DNA of 5,173 bases from the NCBI GenBank assembly GCA_913055195.1, contig CAJXJU010000128.1, positions 1 through 5,173 on the forward strand. Direction: 5' to 3'. Below are positions 1-5,173 of the stretch, piece after piece (the first letter of the stretch is position 1; each line of letters begins with the position of its first letter). The notes beneath the pieces are model-generated. The model did not search any database. It worked only from the letters and a program-made list of their open reading frames with translations, and was not told the DNA's origin. The DNA comes from an uncultured Desulfohalobiaceae bacterium. Lineage in GTDB: Bacteria > Desulfobacterota > Desulfovibrionia > Desulfovibrionales > Desulfonatronovibrionaceae. The position numbers were made by a program, and so were the translations under genes.

Positions 1-1
1 A

Positions 2-358
2 GGAAAGGCTACCAGAGGCACTGAGATAAATTTTGGTGAGGTAGGCTTAAAGGCACTTGAATCTGGTAAAATTACTAATCAACGGATTGAAGCAGCCCGT
101 GTAGCGATGATGCGCCATATAAAGAGAGGCGGGAAGGTATTTATCAGAATTTTTCCAGATAAACCAATTACAGCAAAGCCAGCAGAAACAAGACAGGGTA
201 AAGGTAAGGGGTCTCCAGTTGGTTGGTGTTGTCCTGTTAAGCCTGGTAAAATTCTCTATGAAATAAAAGGTGTAGATATCAACCTTGCCAAAGAAGCTTT
301 AAAAAGAGCTTCTTATAAATTGCCCATAAAAACAGCTATTGTGGAAAAGGAGATGTAA
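2..358 (+). CDS. rplP: 50S ribosomal protein L16, 5' end missing
   Basis: L16 is a large-subunit protein that lies near the peptidyl-transferase centre and the A-site tRNA and is needed for late 50S assembly. The frame is open from base 2 and gives 118 residues. Compared with E. coli L16 (136 residues), about 17 N-terminal residues lie before the window. Family landmarks are '[11 protein letters not shown]', 'QRIEAAR', '[10 protein letters not shown]' (fragment residues 48-57), 'RQGKGKG' (64-70) and the C-terminal 'KLPIKT'. Arginine 64 matches the E. coli Arg81 that is hydroxylated in some bacteria. Two adjacent cysteines (76-77, 'GWCCPVKPG') are unusual against E. coli, where the matching residues are not cysteine. 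An internal ATG at 107 is a conserved-region methionine and not the start. rpmC begins one base after the stop, so the two are probably translationally coupled. Identity is secure; only the start is unknown. Confidence 0.97.
   Translation, partial: GKATRGTEINFGEVGLKALESGKITNQRIEAARVAMMRHIKRGGKVFIRIFPDKPITAKPAETRQGKGKGSPVGWCCPVKPGKILYEIKGVDINLAKEALKRASYKLPIKTAIVEKEM
347..352 (+). promoter_or_regulatory. Ribosome binding site of rpmC
   Basis: AAGGAG lies inside the last codons of rplP and ends 7 bases before the GTG at 360. It decides the rpmC start: the upstream in-frame ATG at 339 has no such site at proper spacing and would add residues (MWKRRCK...) foreign to L29. Confidence 0.8.
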
Positions 359-359
359 G

Positions 360-569
360 GTGAAAGCTCAAGAATTGCGCAATCTAAGCATTGCTGAGCT
401 GCATGATAAGTTAAGTGATTTTAGACAAGAATTATTTAATCTAAGATTTCAACACACAACAGCACAGCTCGAAAATACACAACGCATTCCACAGGTTAAA
501 CGAACAATAGCTAGAATTTTGACAATATTGAGAGAAAAACAAATGGAGTCAGGAGATGTCAGAAAGTAA
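360..569 (+). CDS. rpmC: 50S ribosomal protein L29 (GTG start)
   Basis: L29 is a small helical protein at the polypeptide exit tunnel of the 50S subunit. With L23 it forms part of the docking surface for factors such as the signal recognition particle and trigger factor. From GTG at 360 the product is 69 residues, normal for the family (about 60-70). The start 'MKAQELRNLSIAEL' and the signature region around residues 39-53 ('ENTQRIPQVKRTIAR') are clear, and the charged heptad-like helices fit the two-helix hairpin fold. The last eight or so residues after 'LREKQ' form a short tail encoded close to and within a 14-base overlap with rpsQ. The gene starts one base after the rplP stop. Choice of GTG over the in-frame ATG at 339 rests on family alignment and the AAGGAG site. 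Confidence 0.95.
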   Translation: MKAQELRNLSIAELHDKLSDFRQELFNLRFQHTTAQLENTQRIPQVKRTIARILTILREKQMESGDVRK

Positions 570-825
570 TCAAAAAAGAAGTAACAAAAGAACCCTGATA
601 GGTTTTGTAGTTAGTGATAAAAATGATAAAACTATAGTTGTACGGGTTGAAACTTTAGTTAAACATCCATTGTTAAAAAAGTATATACGGCGGCGGAAAA
701 AATTTATGGCACATGATCCTAAGAACGAATGTTCTGTAGGAGATAAAGTGCAAATTATTGAGCATCGTCCTTTAAGTGCACGTAAAAGATGGCATTTATT
801 AAAAATTATAGAAAAAGCAGTTTAG
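556..825 (+). CDS. rpsQ: 30S ribosomal protein S17
   Basis: S17 is a primary 16S rRNA-binding protein of the 30S subunit with an OB fold, important early in assembly of the 5' domain. The 89-residue product has the expected core 'RTLIGFVVSDKNDKTIVV' (residues 12-29), the basic stretch 'KKYIRRRKKF' (41-50) and the family signature 'GDKVQIIEHRPLSARKRW' (62-79). The first ten residues (MSESNQKRSN) are a polar lead. The gene overlaps the end of rpmC by 14 bases in another frame. A TGGAG at 544-548 ends 7 bases before the ATG; a second AGGAG (551-555) abuts the ATG and is too close to serve this start. In E. coli rpsQ ends the S10 operon, but here rplN follows after 9 bases. Identity is certain. 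Confidence 0.97.
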   Translation: MSESNQKRSNKRTLIGFVVSDKNDKTIVVRVETLVKHPLLKKYIRRRKKFMAHDPKNECSVGDKVQIIEHRPLSARKRWHLLKIIEKAV

Positions 826-834
826 AGGTTAACT

Positions 835-1203
835 ATGATACAGGTTCAATCAACACTTGATGTAGCTGATAATTCTGGCGCCAAAAAGGTTGCCTGTATA
901 AAAGTTTTGGGTGGGAGTAAAAGGAGATATGCCCGTATAGGTGACATTATTGTTGTATCTGTAAAAGATGCCATGCCACACTCAAAGGTAAAAAAAGGTG
1001 ACGTATATAAGGCGGTGATTGTCAGGACAAAAAAAGAGATAGGTCGAGCTGATGGTTCATATATACGTTTTGATAACAATTCAGCAGTACTTTTGAATAA
1101 GAATTTAGAACCAATTGGCACGAGAATTTTTGGTCCAGTTGCACGTGAACTTAGGGCAAAGAATTTTATGAAAATAGTATCACTCGCACCAGAGGTATTA
1201 TAA
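835..1203 (+). CDS. rplN: 50S ribosomal protein L14
   Basis: L14 binds 23S rRNA and sits at the subunit interface, contributing to an intersubunit bridge with 16S rRNA; it is also the docking site of the silencing factor RsfS where present. The product is 122 residues, the usual bacterial length. It opens with '[18 protein letters not shown]' and carries the highly conserved '[13 protein letters not shown]' (95-107), then ends '[11 protein letters not shown]'. An AGAGG (824-828) ends 6 bases before the ATG and overlaps the rpsQ stop. It is the first gene of the classical spc operon, yet the 9-base gap leaves no room for a separate promoter. rplX follows after one base. No anomalies seen. Confidence 0.98.
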   Translation: MIQVQSTLDVADNSGAKKVACIKVLGGSKRRYARIGDIIVVSVKDAMPHSKVKKGDVYKAVIVRTKKEIGRADGSYIRFDNNSAVLLNKNLEPIGTRIFGPVARELRAKNFMKIVSLAPEVL

Positions 1204-1204
1204 A

Positions 1205-1522
1205 ATGGCAAGGAAGATATTACAGAATGACAAAGTAATGGTGATTACCGGCAAAGATAAAAATAAGATTGGAAAAGTTTTAAAAGTGCTGCGCAAGAAG
1301 GATAAGGTTCTTGTTGAAGGGATCAATAAAGTAAAAAGGCATGTAAAGCCAAATCCCTATCGCAATGAACCAGGCGGTATAGTTGAAAAGGAAGCCCCAA
1401 TTCATATTTCTAATGTTGTTTTGGTCTGTGAGTCTTGCTCCAAACCTACAAGAGTAGGATTTAGGATTACAGAGGATGGAAAAAAGGTACGATATTGTAA
1501 GAAATGTAACGAGACTATTTAA
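1205..1522 (+). CDS. rplX: 50S ribosomal protein L24, four-cysteine form
   Basis: L24 is an assembly-initiating protein that binds the 5' end of 23S rRNA and lies near the tunnel exit. The product is 105 residues. The N-terminal half is a KOW domain ('[21 protein letters not shown]', about residues 8-28), followed by 'VKRHVKPNP' and '[15 protein letters not shown]'. The C-terminal part has paired CxxC motifs at cysteines 75/78 and 98/101 around '[16 protein letters not shown]', a zinc-ribbon-like arrangement known in many L24 proteins but absent from E. coli; zinc binding is inferred. AGAGG at 1191-1195 inside rplN ends 9 bases before the ATG. The start lies one base after the rplN stop, suggesting coupled translation. 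Confidence 0.97.
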   Translation: MARKILQNDKVMVITGKDKNKIGKVLKVLRKKDKVLVEGINKVKRHVKPNPYRNEPGGIVEKEAPIHISNVVLVCESCSKPTRVGFRITEDGKKVRYCKKCNETI

Positions 1523-1523
1523 T

Positions 1524-1527
1524 AGGG
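1524..1527 (+). promoter_or_regulatory. Ribosome binding site of rplE
   Basis: AGGG ends 6 bases before the ATG at 1534. It would directly abut the alternative in-frame TTG at 1528, so it supports the ATG as the true start. The site is only four bases long and fairly weak. Confidence 0.6.
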
Positions 1528-1533
1528 TTGAAA

Positions 1534-2073
1534 ATGATTAGACTTGAAAAAAAATACAAAGAAGAAATTGCTCCAAAGCTTTTAAAAGAATTTAATTACA
1601 AATCTCCAATGCAAGTCCCAACTATAACCAAAGTTTCCTTAAACATGGGGCTTGGTGAGGGTAGCCAGAACAATAAGCTTATCCAGGATGCAGTTGAAGA
1701 ATTATCTTTAATAGCTGGCCAGAGAGCAGTAATAACTCGCGCAAAAAAGTCCATAGCTGCCTTTAAATTACGTGAAGGTATGCCAGTTGGATGCAGAGTC
1801 ACTTTGCGCAGAGAGAGGATGTGGGCTTTTTTGGATAAGCTGTTTAATGTCGCCTTGCCTAGAGTAAGGGACTTTCGCGGTGTACCTGATAGGGGATTTG
1901 ATGGTCGTGGAAATTTTACCCTTGGTATTAAGGAACATACCATATTCCCGGAAATTGATTTAGATAAAGTAGATCGTACCAAAGGAATGAATATAACAAT
2001 TGTGACTACAGCAAAAACTGATAAAGAAGGCAAAGCTTTACTAAAGCTTTTAGGAATGCCTTTTAAGAAGTAA
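1534..2073 (+). CDS. rplE: 50S ribosomal protein L5
   Basis: L5 binds 5S rRNA and helps place it in the central protuberance of the 50S subunit, where it touches P-site tRNA and the 30S head. From ATG 1534 the product is 179 residues, the same as E. coli L5. Landmarks are 'LEKKYKEEI' (4-12), '[14 protein letters not shown]' (29-42), '[20 protein letters not shown]' (61-80), '[13 protein letters not shown]' (81-93), 'PRVRDFRGV' (109-117), '[14 protein letters not shown]' (122-135) and 'FPEIDLDKV' (138-146). A TTG two codons upstream (1528) is in frame but lacks a spaced binding site. In E. coli, S8 represses the spc operon by binding mRNA at the start of this gene; I could not see a matching hairpin here. 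Confidence 0.97.
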   Translation: MIRLEKKYKEEIAPKLLKEFNYKSPMQVPTITKVSLNMGLGEGSQNNKLIQDAVEELSLIAGQRAVITRAKKSIAAFKLREGMPVGCRVTLRRERMWAFLDKLFNVALPRVRDFRGVPDRGFDGRGNFTLGIKEHTIFPEIDLDKVDRTKGMNITIVTTAKTDKEGKALLKLLGMPFKK

Positions 2074-2079
2074 GGAGGT
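2072..2079 (+). promoter_or_regulatory. Strong ribosome binding site of rpsN
   Basis: AAGGAGGT is the longest anti-Shine-Dalgarno match in the window. It begins within the rplE stop codon and ends 5 bases before the TTG at 2085. The strong match probably makes up for the weak TTG start, and it fixes that start. Confidence 0.85.
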
Positions 2080-2084
2080 CTGTT

Positions 2085-2270
2085 TTGACTCGTAAAGCCT
2101 TAATGGTTAAAGCTCAGAGAAAGCCCAAATTTTCAACCCGTAAATATAATCGTTGTCCAATTTGTGGTCGGCCAAGAGCTTTTTTAAGAAAATTTGGGAT
2201 ATGTAGGATTTGTTTCCGGAATATGGCTCTAGCCGGAGAACTTCCAGGTGTCCGCAAATCCAGTTGGTAA
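2085..2270 (+). CDS. rpsN: 30S ribosomal protein S14, zinc-binding type Z (TTG start)
   Basis: S14 is a 30S head protein near the tRNA decoding region and contacts S3, S10 and S19 in the family. This is the short type Z form: 61 residues against about 100 for the E. coli-type protein. Cysteines 24/27 ('CPIC') and 40/43 ('CRIC') form the zinc site. The ends '[12 protein letters not shown]' (5-16) and '[11 protein letters not shown]' (51-61) are typical. The start is TTG; the next in-frame ATG (2103) would remove the conserved 'TRKAL' lead and has no comparable site. It lies 11 bases after rplE and 14 before rpsH, the normal spc position. Some bacteria carry a second, zinc-independent S14 elsewhere, which this window cannot show. 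Confidence 0.97.
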   Translation: MTRKALMVKAQRKPKFSTRKYNRCPICGRPRAFLRKFGICRICFRNMALAGELPGVRKSSW

Positions 2271-2284
2271 TAGAGGAGAAAAAA

Positions 2285-2668
2285 ATGCCAGTTGTTGATC
2301 CAATTGCTGATATGCTAACCAGAATAAGAAATGCCTATATGGCATTACATAAGGAAGTAAACATACCTTTAAGTAAATTAAAGCTTGAAATTGCCGATAT
2401 TTTGAAGCGTGAGGGATTTATTCTTGATTATACTCCAAAAGAGAGAGATTTTAAGATCAAGCTAAAATATTTTAACGGAAAACCAGTGATTAATGGTTTA
2501 AAAAAAGTATCAAAACCTGGAAGACGAATTTACGTCAAGGCTGATGAAATTCCAAATGTTCGAAACGGATTAGGAATTTGTATTTTATCGACTTCGCAAG
2601 GGATACTTGAGGGTAAAGAGGCCAAAAAAAAGAGAGTTGGTGGCGAAATAATTTGTGAGATCTGGTAG
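2285..2668 (+). CDS. rpsH: 30S ribosomal protein S8
   Basis: S8 is a primary 16S rRNA-binding protein that organises the central domain of the 30S subunit. In E. coli it also represses translation of the spc operon. From ATG 2285 the product is 127 residues, normal for the family, starting '[17 protein letters not shown]'. Further landmarks are 'LKREGFI' (40-46), 'SKPGRRIYV' (76-84) and the rRNA-binding C-terminus '[20 protein letters not shown]' (101-120) ending 'EIICEIW'. AGAGGAG (2272-2278) ends 6 bases before the ATG. The frame is open further upstream into rpsN, to an ATG at 2210, but that part overlaps rpsN and matches no S8 sequence. A run of eight A bases (2624-2631) encodes lysines 114-116. 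Confidence 0.97.
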   Translation: MPVVDPIADMLTRIRNAYMALHKEVNIPLSKLKLEIADILKREGFILDYTPKERDFKIKLKYFNGKPVINGLKKVSKPGRRIYVKADEIPNVRNGLGICILSTSQGILEGKEAKKKRVGGEIICEIW

Positions 2669-2679
2669 AGGGGTTTCAT

Positions 2680-3216
2680 ATGTCTAGAATTGGAAAAAAG
2701 CCTATTACAATCCCACAAGGGGTTGAGGTAAAAAAAGAAAAAGAAAAAATCTTAGTTAAAGGACCAAAAGGCCAGTTAATAGTACCTACACATGAAAAAA
2801 TTGATTATCAAATAGAGGGTAATCAAATTTTAGTTCAAAGGATAGATGAATCCAGGACTGCACGTGAACAACATGGCCTGAGAAGAACATTGCTAAATAA
2901 CGCAATTATAGGAGTTACGAATGGATTTAGTAAGACATTAGAGGTTGTTGGAGTAGGATATAAGGTCAACCTCAAGGGCAAAGCAATTGAACTTAGTGTA
3001 GGTTATTCTCATCCAGTAACAATTGATTTGCCCAAAAATATTGATGCTAAGGTAGAAGGGAACAAACTTACCATATCTGGCATTGATAAACAGATTGTTG
3101 GAGAGTTTGCCGCAAAGGTAAGGAGGGTTCGTCCTCCTGAACCATATAAAGGTAAGGGCATTAAATATATTGATGAACATATTCGTAGAAAAGCAGGAAA
3201 ATCAGGTGGAAAGTAG
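2680..3216 (+). CDS. rplF: 50S ribosomal protein L6
   Basis: L6 binds 23S rRNA near the sarcin-ricin loop and the factor-binding site of the 50S subunit, and is required late in assembly. The product is 178 residues, matching the usual 175-180. It has the two repeated alpha/beta domains of the family: the first opens '[17 protein letters not shown]' with 'VKGPKGQL' (26-33), the second includes '[14 protein letters not shown]' (87-100) and 'LSVGYSHPV' (105-113). The C-terminal signature '[13 protein letters not shown]' spans 151-163. GAGGGG (2668-2673) ends 6 bases before the ATG. It starts 11 bases after rpsH and ends two bases before the annotated rplR start. No anomalies. Confidence 0.98.
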   Translation: MSRIGKKPITIPQGVEVKKEKEKILVKGPKGQLIVPTHEKIDYQIEGNQILVQRIDESRTAREQHGLRRTLLNNAIIGVTNGFSKTLEVVGVGYKVNLKGKAIELSVGYSHPVTIDLPKNIDAKVEGNKLTISGIDKQIVGEFAAKVRRVRPPEPYKGKGIKYIDEHIRRKAGKSGGK

Positions 3217-3218
3217 GT

Positions 3219-3575
3219 ATGGCTATGAAATTGACAAAAGATCAAGCTCGAAAAAGAAGAAAAATAAGAATTAGAAAGAAAATTTTTGGTACCTCTGAAA
3301 GGCCAAGATTGGTTGTTTTCAGGTCAAATAAACATATTTATGCACAAATAATAAATGATGAAGTTGGTCAAACTTTAGCTTCTTTCTCAACTCTAACTTT
3401 AGATGGGCCATCCAGATTAAACAAAGATACGGCTGAGTTAGTGGGTCAAAAACTTGCTGAAAAAGCATTGGAAAAAAATATTAAAGCAGTAGTGTTTGAC
3501 CGTAATGGTTATTTGTATCATGGTCGTGTAAAGGCCCTGGCCGATGGAGCCCGTAAAGGTGGTTTAAAATTTTAA
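3219..3575 (+). CDS. rplR: 50S ribosomal protein L18
   Basis: L18 binds 5S rRNA with L5 in the central protuberance of the 50S subunit. The product is 118 residues from ATG 3219, or 116 from ATG 3225. The N-terminus is very basic ('[12 protein letters not shown]', 10-21), as expected for the 5S rRNA-binding tail. Next come '[20 protein letters not shown]' (26-45) and the conserved '[13 protein letters not shown]' (91-103) and 'ALADGAR' (106-112). Start choice is open: AGGTGG (3204-3209) ends 9 bases before 3219, while TAGG (3214-3217) ends 7 bases before 3225. Family members as I recall them often begin 'MK.T', which would favour 3225. The gap to rplF is 2 bases and to rpsE 10 bases. Confidence 0.96.
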   Translation: MAMKLTKDQARKRRKIRIRKKIFGTSERPRLVVFRSNKHIYAQIINDEVGQTLASFSTLTLDGPSRLNKDTAELVGQKLAEKALEKNIKAVVFDRNGYLYHGRVKALADGARKGGLKF

Positions 3576-3585
3576 GAGGTAGTAA

Positions 3586-4074
3586 ATGCAACAGAATGAT
3601 TTAGAATTAACAGAGAAGATTGTATATTTAAATCGAGTAGCTAAAGTTGTTAAAGGTGGTAGAAGGTTCAGTTTTAGTGCCTTGGTCGTTGTTGGTGATG
3701 GCAAGGGAATGGTTGGCTATGGGTTAGGAAAAGCTAACCAGGTACCAGATGCTATACGAAAGGCTACTGAAAAGGCCAAAAAGAGTATGGTAAAAGTTGC
3801 TCTGGCTGATACAACAATACCATTTCAAGTGATAGGTGAATATGGAGCGGGCAAGGTATTACTCAAACCAGCAAGCAAAGGAACTGGAATTATAGCTGGT
3901 GGCCCAGTTCGAGCTGTGCTTGAAGCAGTTGGAGTAAAAGATATTTTGACCAAGGCTATCGGCACCAATAATCCTCACAATGTTTTAAAAGCAACTATGG
4001 AAGGCTTAAAAGAGCTGACTACTGCAGAGGAAATTAGTCTTCAAAGAGAAAAAGAAGTTCAGTTAATAAAATAG
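3586..4074 (+). CDS. rpsE: 30S ribosomal protein S5
   Basis: S5 lies on the solvent side of the 30S subunit near the mRNA entry channel. It affects decoding accuracy, and changes in its N-terminal loop give spectinomycin resistance in other bacteria. The product is 162 residues (E. coli has about 167). The double-stranded-RNA-binding-like N domain carries '[27 protein letters not shown]' at 15-41 (the loop is 19-28) and '[11 protein letters not shown]' (44-54). The C domain has '[20 protein letters not shown]' (94-113) and '[18 protein letters not shown]' (116-133). The spectinomycin loop 'VKGGR' looks intact, so no resistance change is evident there. AGAGGT (3575-3580) ends 5 bases before the ATG. 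Confidence 0.98.
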   Translation: MQQNDLELTEKIVYLNRVAKVVKGGRRFSFSALVVVGDGKGMVGYGLGKANQVPDAIRKATEKAKKSMVKVALADTTIPFQVIGEYGAGKVLLKPASKGTGIIAGGPVRAVLEAVGVKDILTKAIGTNNPHNVLKATMEGLKELTTAEEISLQREKEVQLIK

Positions 4075-4086
4075 CAGGTGAAAAAA

Positions 4087-4257
4087 ATGATTAAGGTCAA
4101 ATTAATCAAAAGCATAATCGGTGCAAAGCCAAAACAAAAGAAAACAATTCAGGCTTTAGGCTTTAAGAAATTAAATCAGGTACGAGAATTGCCCAAAAAT
4201 GATGCTATACTTGGGATGATAAAAACAGTACATAACTTTGTTGAGGTGATTGAATAA
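4087..4257 (+). CDS. rpmD: 50S ribosomal protein L30
   Basis: L30 is a small 50S protein that binds 23S rRNA; it is absent from some bacterial lineages. The product is 56 residues, close to E. coli's 59. It starts 'MIKVKLIKSIIGAKPKQKKT', with the family pattern of a beta strand, then 'S.IG..P....T' and 'ALGFKKLNQVRE' (23-34). It continues 'NDAILGMIKTVHNFVEV' (38-54), matching E. coli 'TPAIRGMINAVSFMVKV'. AGGTGA (4076-4081) ends 5 bases before the ATG. The gene sits between rpsE (12-base gap) and rplO, its standard place. Its stop overlaps the rplO start by one base (TAATG), which suggests re-initiation coupling. Identity rests on both sequence and position. Confidence 0.96.
   Translation: MIKVKLIKSIIGAKPKQKKTIQALGFKKLNQVRELPKNDAILGMIKTVHNFVEVIE
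4243..4249 (+). promoter_or_regulatory. Ribosome binding site of rplO, inside rpmD
   Basis: GAGGTGA lies within the final codons of rpmD and ends 7 bases before the rplO ATG at 4257. Together with the TAATG stop-start overlap this makes coupled translation of L30 and L15 likely. Confidence 0.75.
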
Positions 4258-4703
4258 TGAAAATACATGAATTATATCCCTTTGAAGAAGAACGTAAAAA
4301 GAGGAAAAGAATAGGTCGTGGTTCAGCGAGTGGTAGAGGATGTACTTCTGGTAAGGGGAATAAAGGTCAAAATTCAAGGTCTGGTGGAGGAGTTCAGCCC
4401 TGGTTTGAAGGCGGACAGATGCCTTTGCAAAGAAGGTTACCTAAACGAGGTTTCAAAAATCCTTTTCGTACTGAATATGCCGTGATAAACCTTGATAAAA
4501 TAGATAAATACTTTAGTGACGTCACCGAAGTAGGCATTGAAGATATTTATCAAAAAGGCCTTGTGAAAAAAAATTTGCCAGTAAAAATATTAGGAAATGG
4601 ACAAATAGATAATCCTTTGAAAATAACAGCACATAAATTTAGTAAGTCTGCCCTGGAAAAGATAAAGCAAGCAGGTGGAACTGCAATTTCAATAGAAGGA
4701 TAA
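4257..4703 (+). CDS. rplO: 50S ribosomal protein L15
   Basis: L15 is a large-subunit assembly protein whose glycine- and arginine-rich extended N-terminus threads into 23S rRNA. The product is 148 residues, the normal size. It begins 'MKIHELYPFEEERKKRKRIG' and then has the glycine-rich 'GRGSASGRGCTSGKGNKGQ' (20-38), 'SRSGGGV' (40-46) and 'FEGGQMPLQRRLPKRGF' (50-66). The globular C-terminal half has 'LPVKILGNGQIDNPLKITAH' (107-126) and 'FSKSALEKIKQAGG' (128-141). It overlaps rpmD by one base and is followed after 4 bases by secY, the classical rplO-secY pairing. No anomalies. Confidence 0.98.
   Translation: MKIHELYPFEEERKKRKRIGRGSASGRGCTSGKGNKGQNSRSGGGVQPWFEGGQMPLQRRLPKRGFKNPFRTEYAVINLDKIDKYFSDVTEVGIEDIYQKGLVKKNLPVKILGNGQIDNPLKITAHKFSKSALEKIKQAGGTAISIEG
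4695..4700 (+). promoter_or_regulatory. Ribosome binding site of secY
   Basis: GAAGGA, formed by the last codons of rplO, ends 7 bases before the GTG at 4708. It supports that GTG as the secY start. The next in-frame methionine (M61, ATG at 4888) lies after the first membrane segment and cannot be the start. Confidence 0.7.
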
Positions 4704-4707
4704 AAGA

Positions 4708-5173
4708 GTGAAACCTGGAATAATTGAAAATTCTGGCATAAATGAACTAAAAAAAAGAATTTTATTTACTTTTCTCTTATTAGCAGTTTATAGAATTGGT
4801 ATCCATATACCTGTACCAGGAATAGATGGAAACGCATTAGCAGATTTTTTTGCCAGTACACAGAATACATTATTTGGACTTTTTGATATGTTTTCAGGGG
4901 GGGGGCTCCGAAAGCTCTCCATTTTTGCTCTTGGAATAATGCCTTATATTTCTGCTTCTATTATTTTGCAGTTACTTACTGTTGTAAGCCCTGAACTTGC
5001 TAGACTAAGTAAAGAAGAAGGAGCAGCAGGGCGGAAAAAAATAACGCAATATACTAGATATCTTACGGTATTAATAACCTGTATACAGGGCTTAGGAATT
5101 GCAATTGGTCTTGAAAATATGAGTAGTCCTACGGGGGCACCAATAGTTTATACTGCGGGATGGTCATTTAGAT
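4708..5173 (+). CDS. secY: Preprotein translocase subunit SecY, 3' end missing (GTG start)
   Basis: SecY is the inner-membrane channel of the Sec system: with SecE and SecG it passes unfolded proteins across, or inserts them into, the membrane. The frame runs open to the window edge and gives 155 residues, about a third of the usual 430-440. Membrane segment 1 is about 18-37 ('ILFTFLLLAVYRIGIHIPVP'), followed by an external loop to about 55. The plug and second segment carry 'FDMFSGGGLRKLSIFALGIM' (59-78) and 'PYISASIILQLLTVVSP' (79-95). 'EEGAAGRKKITQYTRY' (103-118) is the conserved cytoplasmic loop, and a third segment follows at about 119-135. The start is GTG, 4 bases after rplO. Glycines 64-66 are all GGG, making a run of nine G. 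SecY in the usual spc position links ribosome and export-channel synthesis. Confidence 0.96.
   Translation, partial: MKPGIIENSGINELKKRILFTFLLLAVYRIGIHIPVPGIDGNALADFFASTQNTLFGLFDMFSGGGLRKLSIFALGIMPYISASIILQLLTVVSPELARLSKEEGAAGRKKITQYTRYLTVLITCIQGLGIAIGLENMSSPTGAPIVYTAGWSFR
4897..4905 (+). repeat. Run of nine G inside secY
   Basis: Nine consecutive G bases encode glycines 64-66 of SecY as GGG GGG GGG, in frame. Such a tract is out of character in this AT-rich DNA and is a potential slippage site. The reading frame is intact at nine G. Confidence 0.95.

Noticed and set aside
339..359. In-frame ATG upstream of the rpmC GTG, giving a longer L29.
   Set aside because: The added residues do not fit L29, there is no spaced binding site, and it would overlap rplP by 20 bases. 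GTG 360 has AAGGAG at proper spacing.
647..690. Possible internal promoter in rpsQ: TTGAAA at 647-652 with AT-rich sequence after it.
   Set aside because: The hexamer at the expected 17-base spacing (TTGTTA) is a poor -10. Such near-matches are frequent in AT-rich coding DNA.
846..1211. Long open frame on the minus strand opposite rplN.
   Set aside because: It mirrors a strongly conserved gene, has no recognisable protein features and no reason to be expressed. The same holds for the minus-strand frames at 1596-2033, 2530-2718, 2938-3245 and 4171-4377.
1528..1533. TTG two codons upstream of rplE as the start.
   Set aside because: The AGGG binding site would touch it directly. ATG 1534 gives the usual 179-residue L5 with correct spacing.
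1500..1560. S8 autoregulatory mRNA site at the rplX-rplE junction, as in E. coli.
   Set aside because: No hairpin resembling the S8-binding helix of 16S rRNA could be made out by eye. Absence is not proven; folding and comparison with relatives would decide.
2210..2284. Upstream extension of rpsH into rpsN.
   Set aside because: The extra 25 residues are the rpsN sequence read in another frame and are not part of S8. ATG 2285 has a good site and the normal S8 N-terminus.
2624..2632. A AAA AAG slippery heptamer in the rpsH frame, as in dnaX-type -1 frameshifting.
   Set aside because: A -1 shift would replace the conserved S8 C-terminus with eight unrelated codons ending at TGA 2656. The lysines are a normal basic tract in S8, and I saw no clear downstream stem. 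Similar A8 runs occur in rplE (1547-1554) and rplO, as expected in AT-rich lysine-rich genes.

Overview
This window is a continuous, single-strand run of ribosomal protein genes: the end of an S10-type operon running directly into an spc-type operon. The order is rplP (5' end missing), rpmC, rpsQ, rplN, rplX, rplE, rpsN, rpsH, rplF, rplR, rpsE, rpmD, rplO and secY (3' end missing). All fourteen genes are on the plus strand. Junctions run from a 14-base overlap to a 14-base gap, so nearly every base is coding and no stretch over 300 bases lacks a gene.

The DNA is AT-rich (about 35-40% GC by eye) and bacterial: there is a Shine-Dalgarno-like sequence before every start in the window, with GTG and TTG starts as well as ATG. 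The gene order is the general bacterial one. The short zinc-binding (C+) form of S14, the four-cysteine L24, the 'GWCCPVKPG' stretch of L16 and the 'DFFAS.QNTLFGLFDMFSGGGLR' stretch of SecY recall Desulfobacterota, especially Desulfovibrionales, as I remember those sequences. I infer an AT-rich member of that group. This rests on memory, not on a search.

Layout: bases 2-569 hold the end of the S10-type block (L16, L29 and S17, the last running on to 825). Bases 835-4703 hold the spc block (L14, L24, L5, S14, S8, L6, L18, S5, L30, L15). From 4708 to the window edge is the N-terminal third or so of SecY, the protein-translocation channel. The products assemble into the 50S and 30S subunits, and SecY is the membrane channel that docks with ribosomes. 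No promoter or terminator is convincing inside the window, so these genes are probably read through on one long message, with translation set by each gene's own ribosome binding site and by coupling at the tight junctions.

I found no sign of a new biological system, mobile element, CRISPR array, RNA gene or inserted gene. The most notable detail is a run of nine G bases inside secY. Smaller points are a TTG start on rpsN behind the strongest Shine-Dalgarno in the window, and the absence of any gap between rpsQ and rplN where E. coli places the spc promoter.
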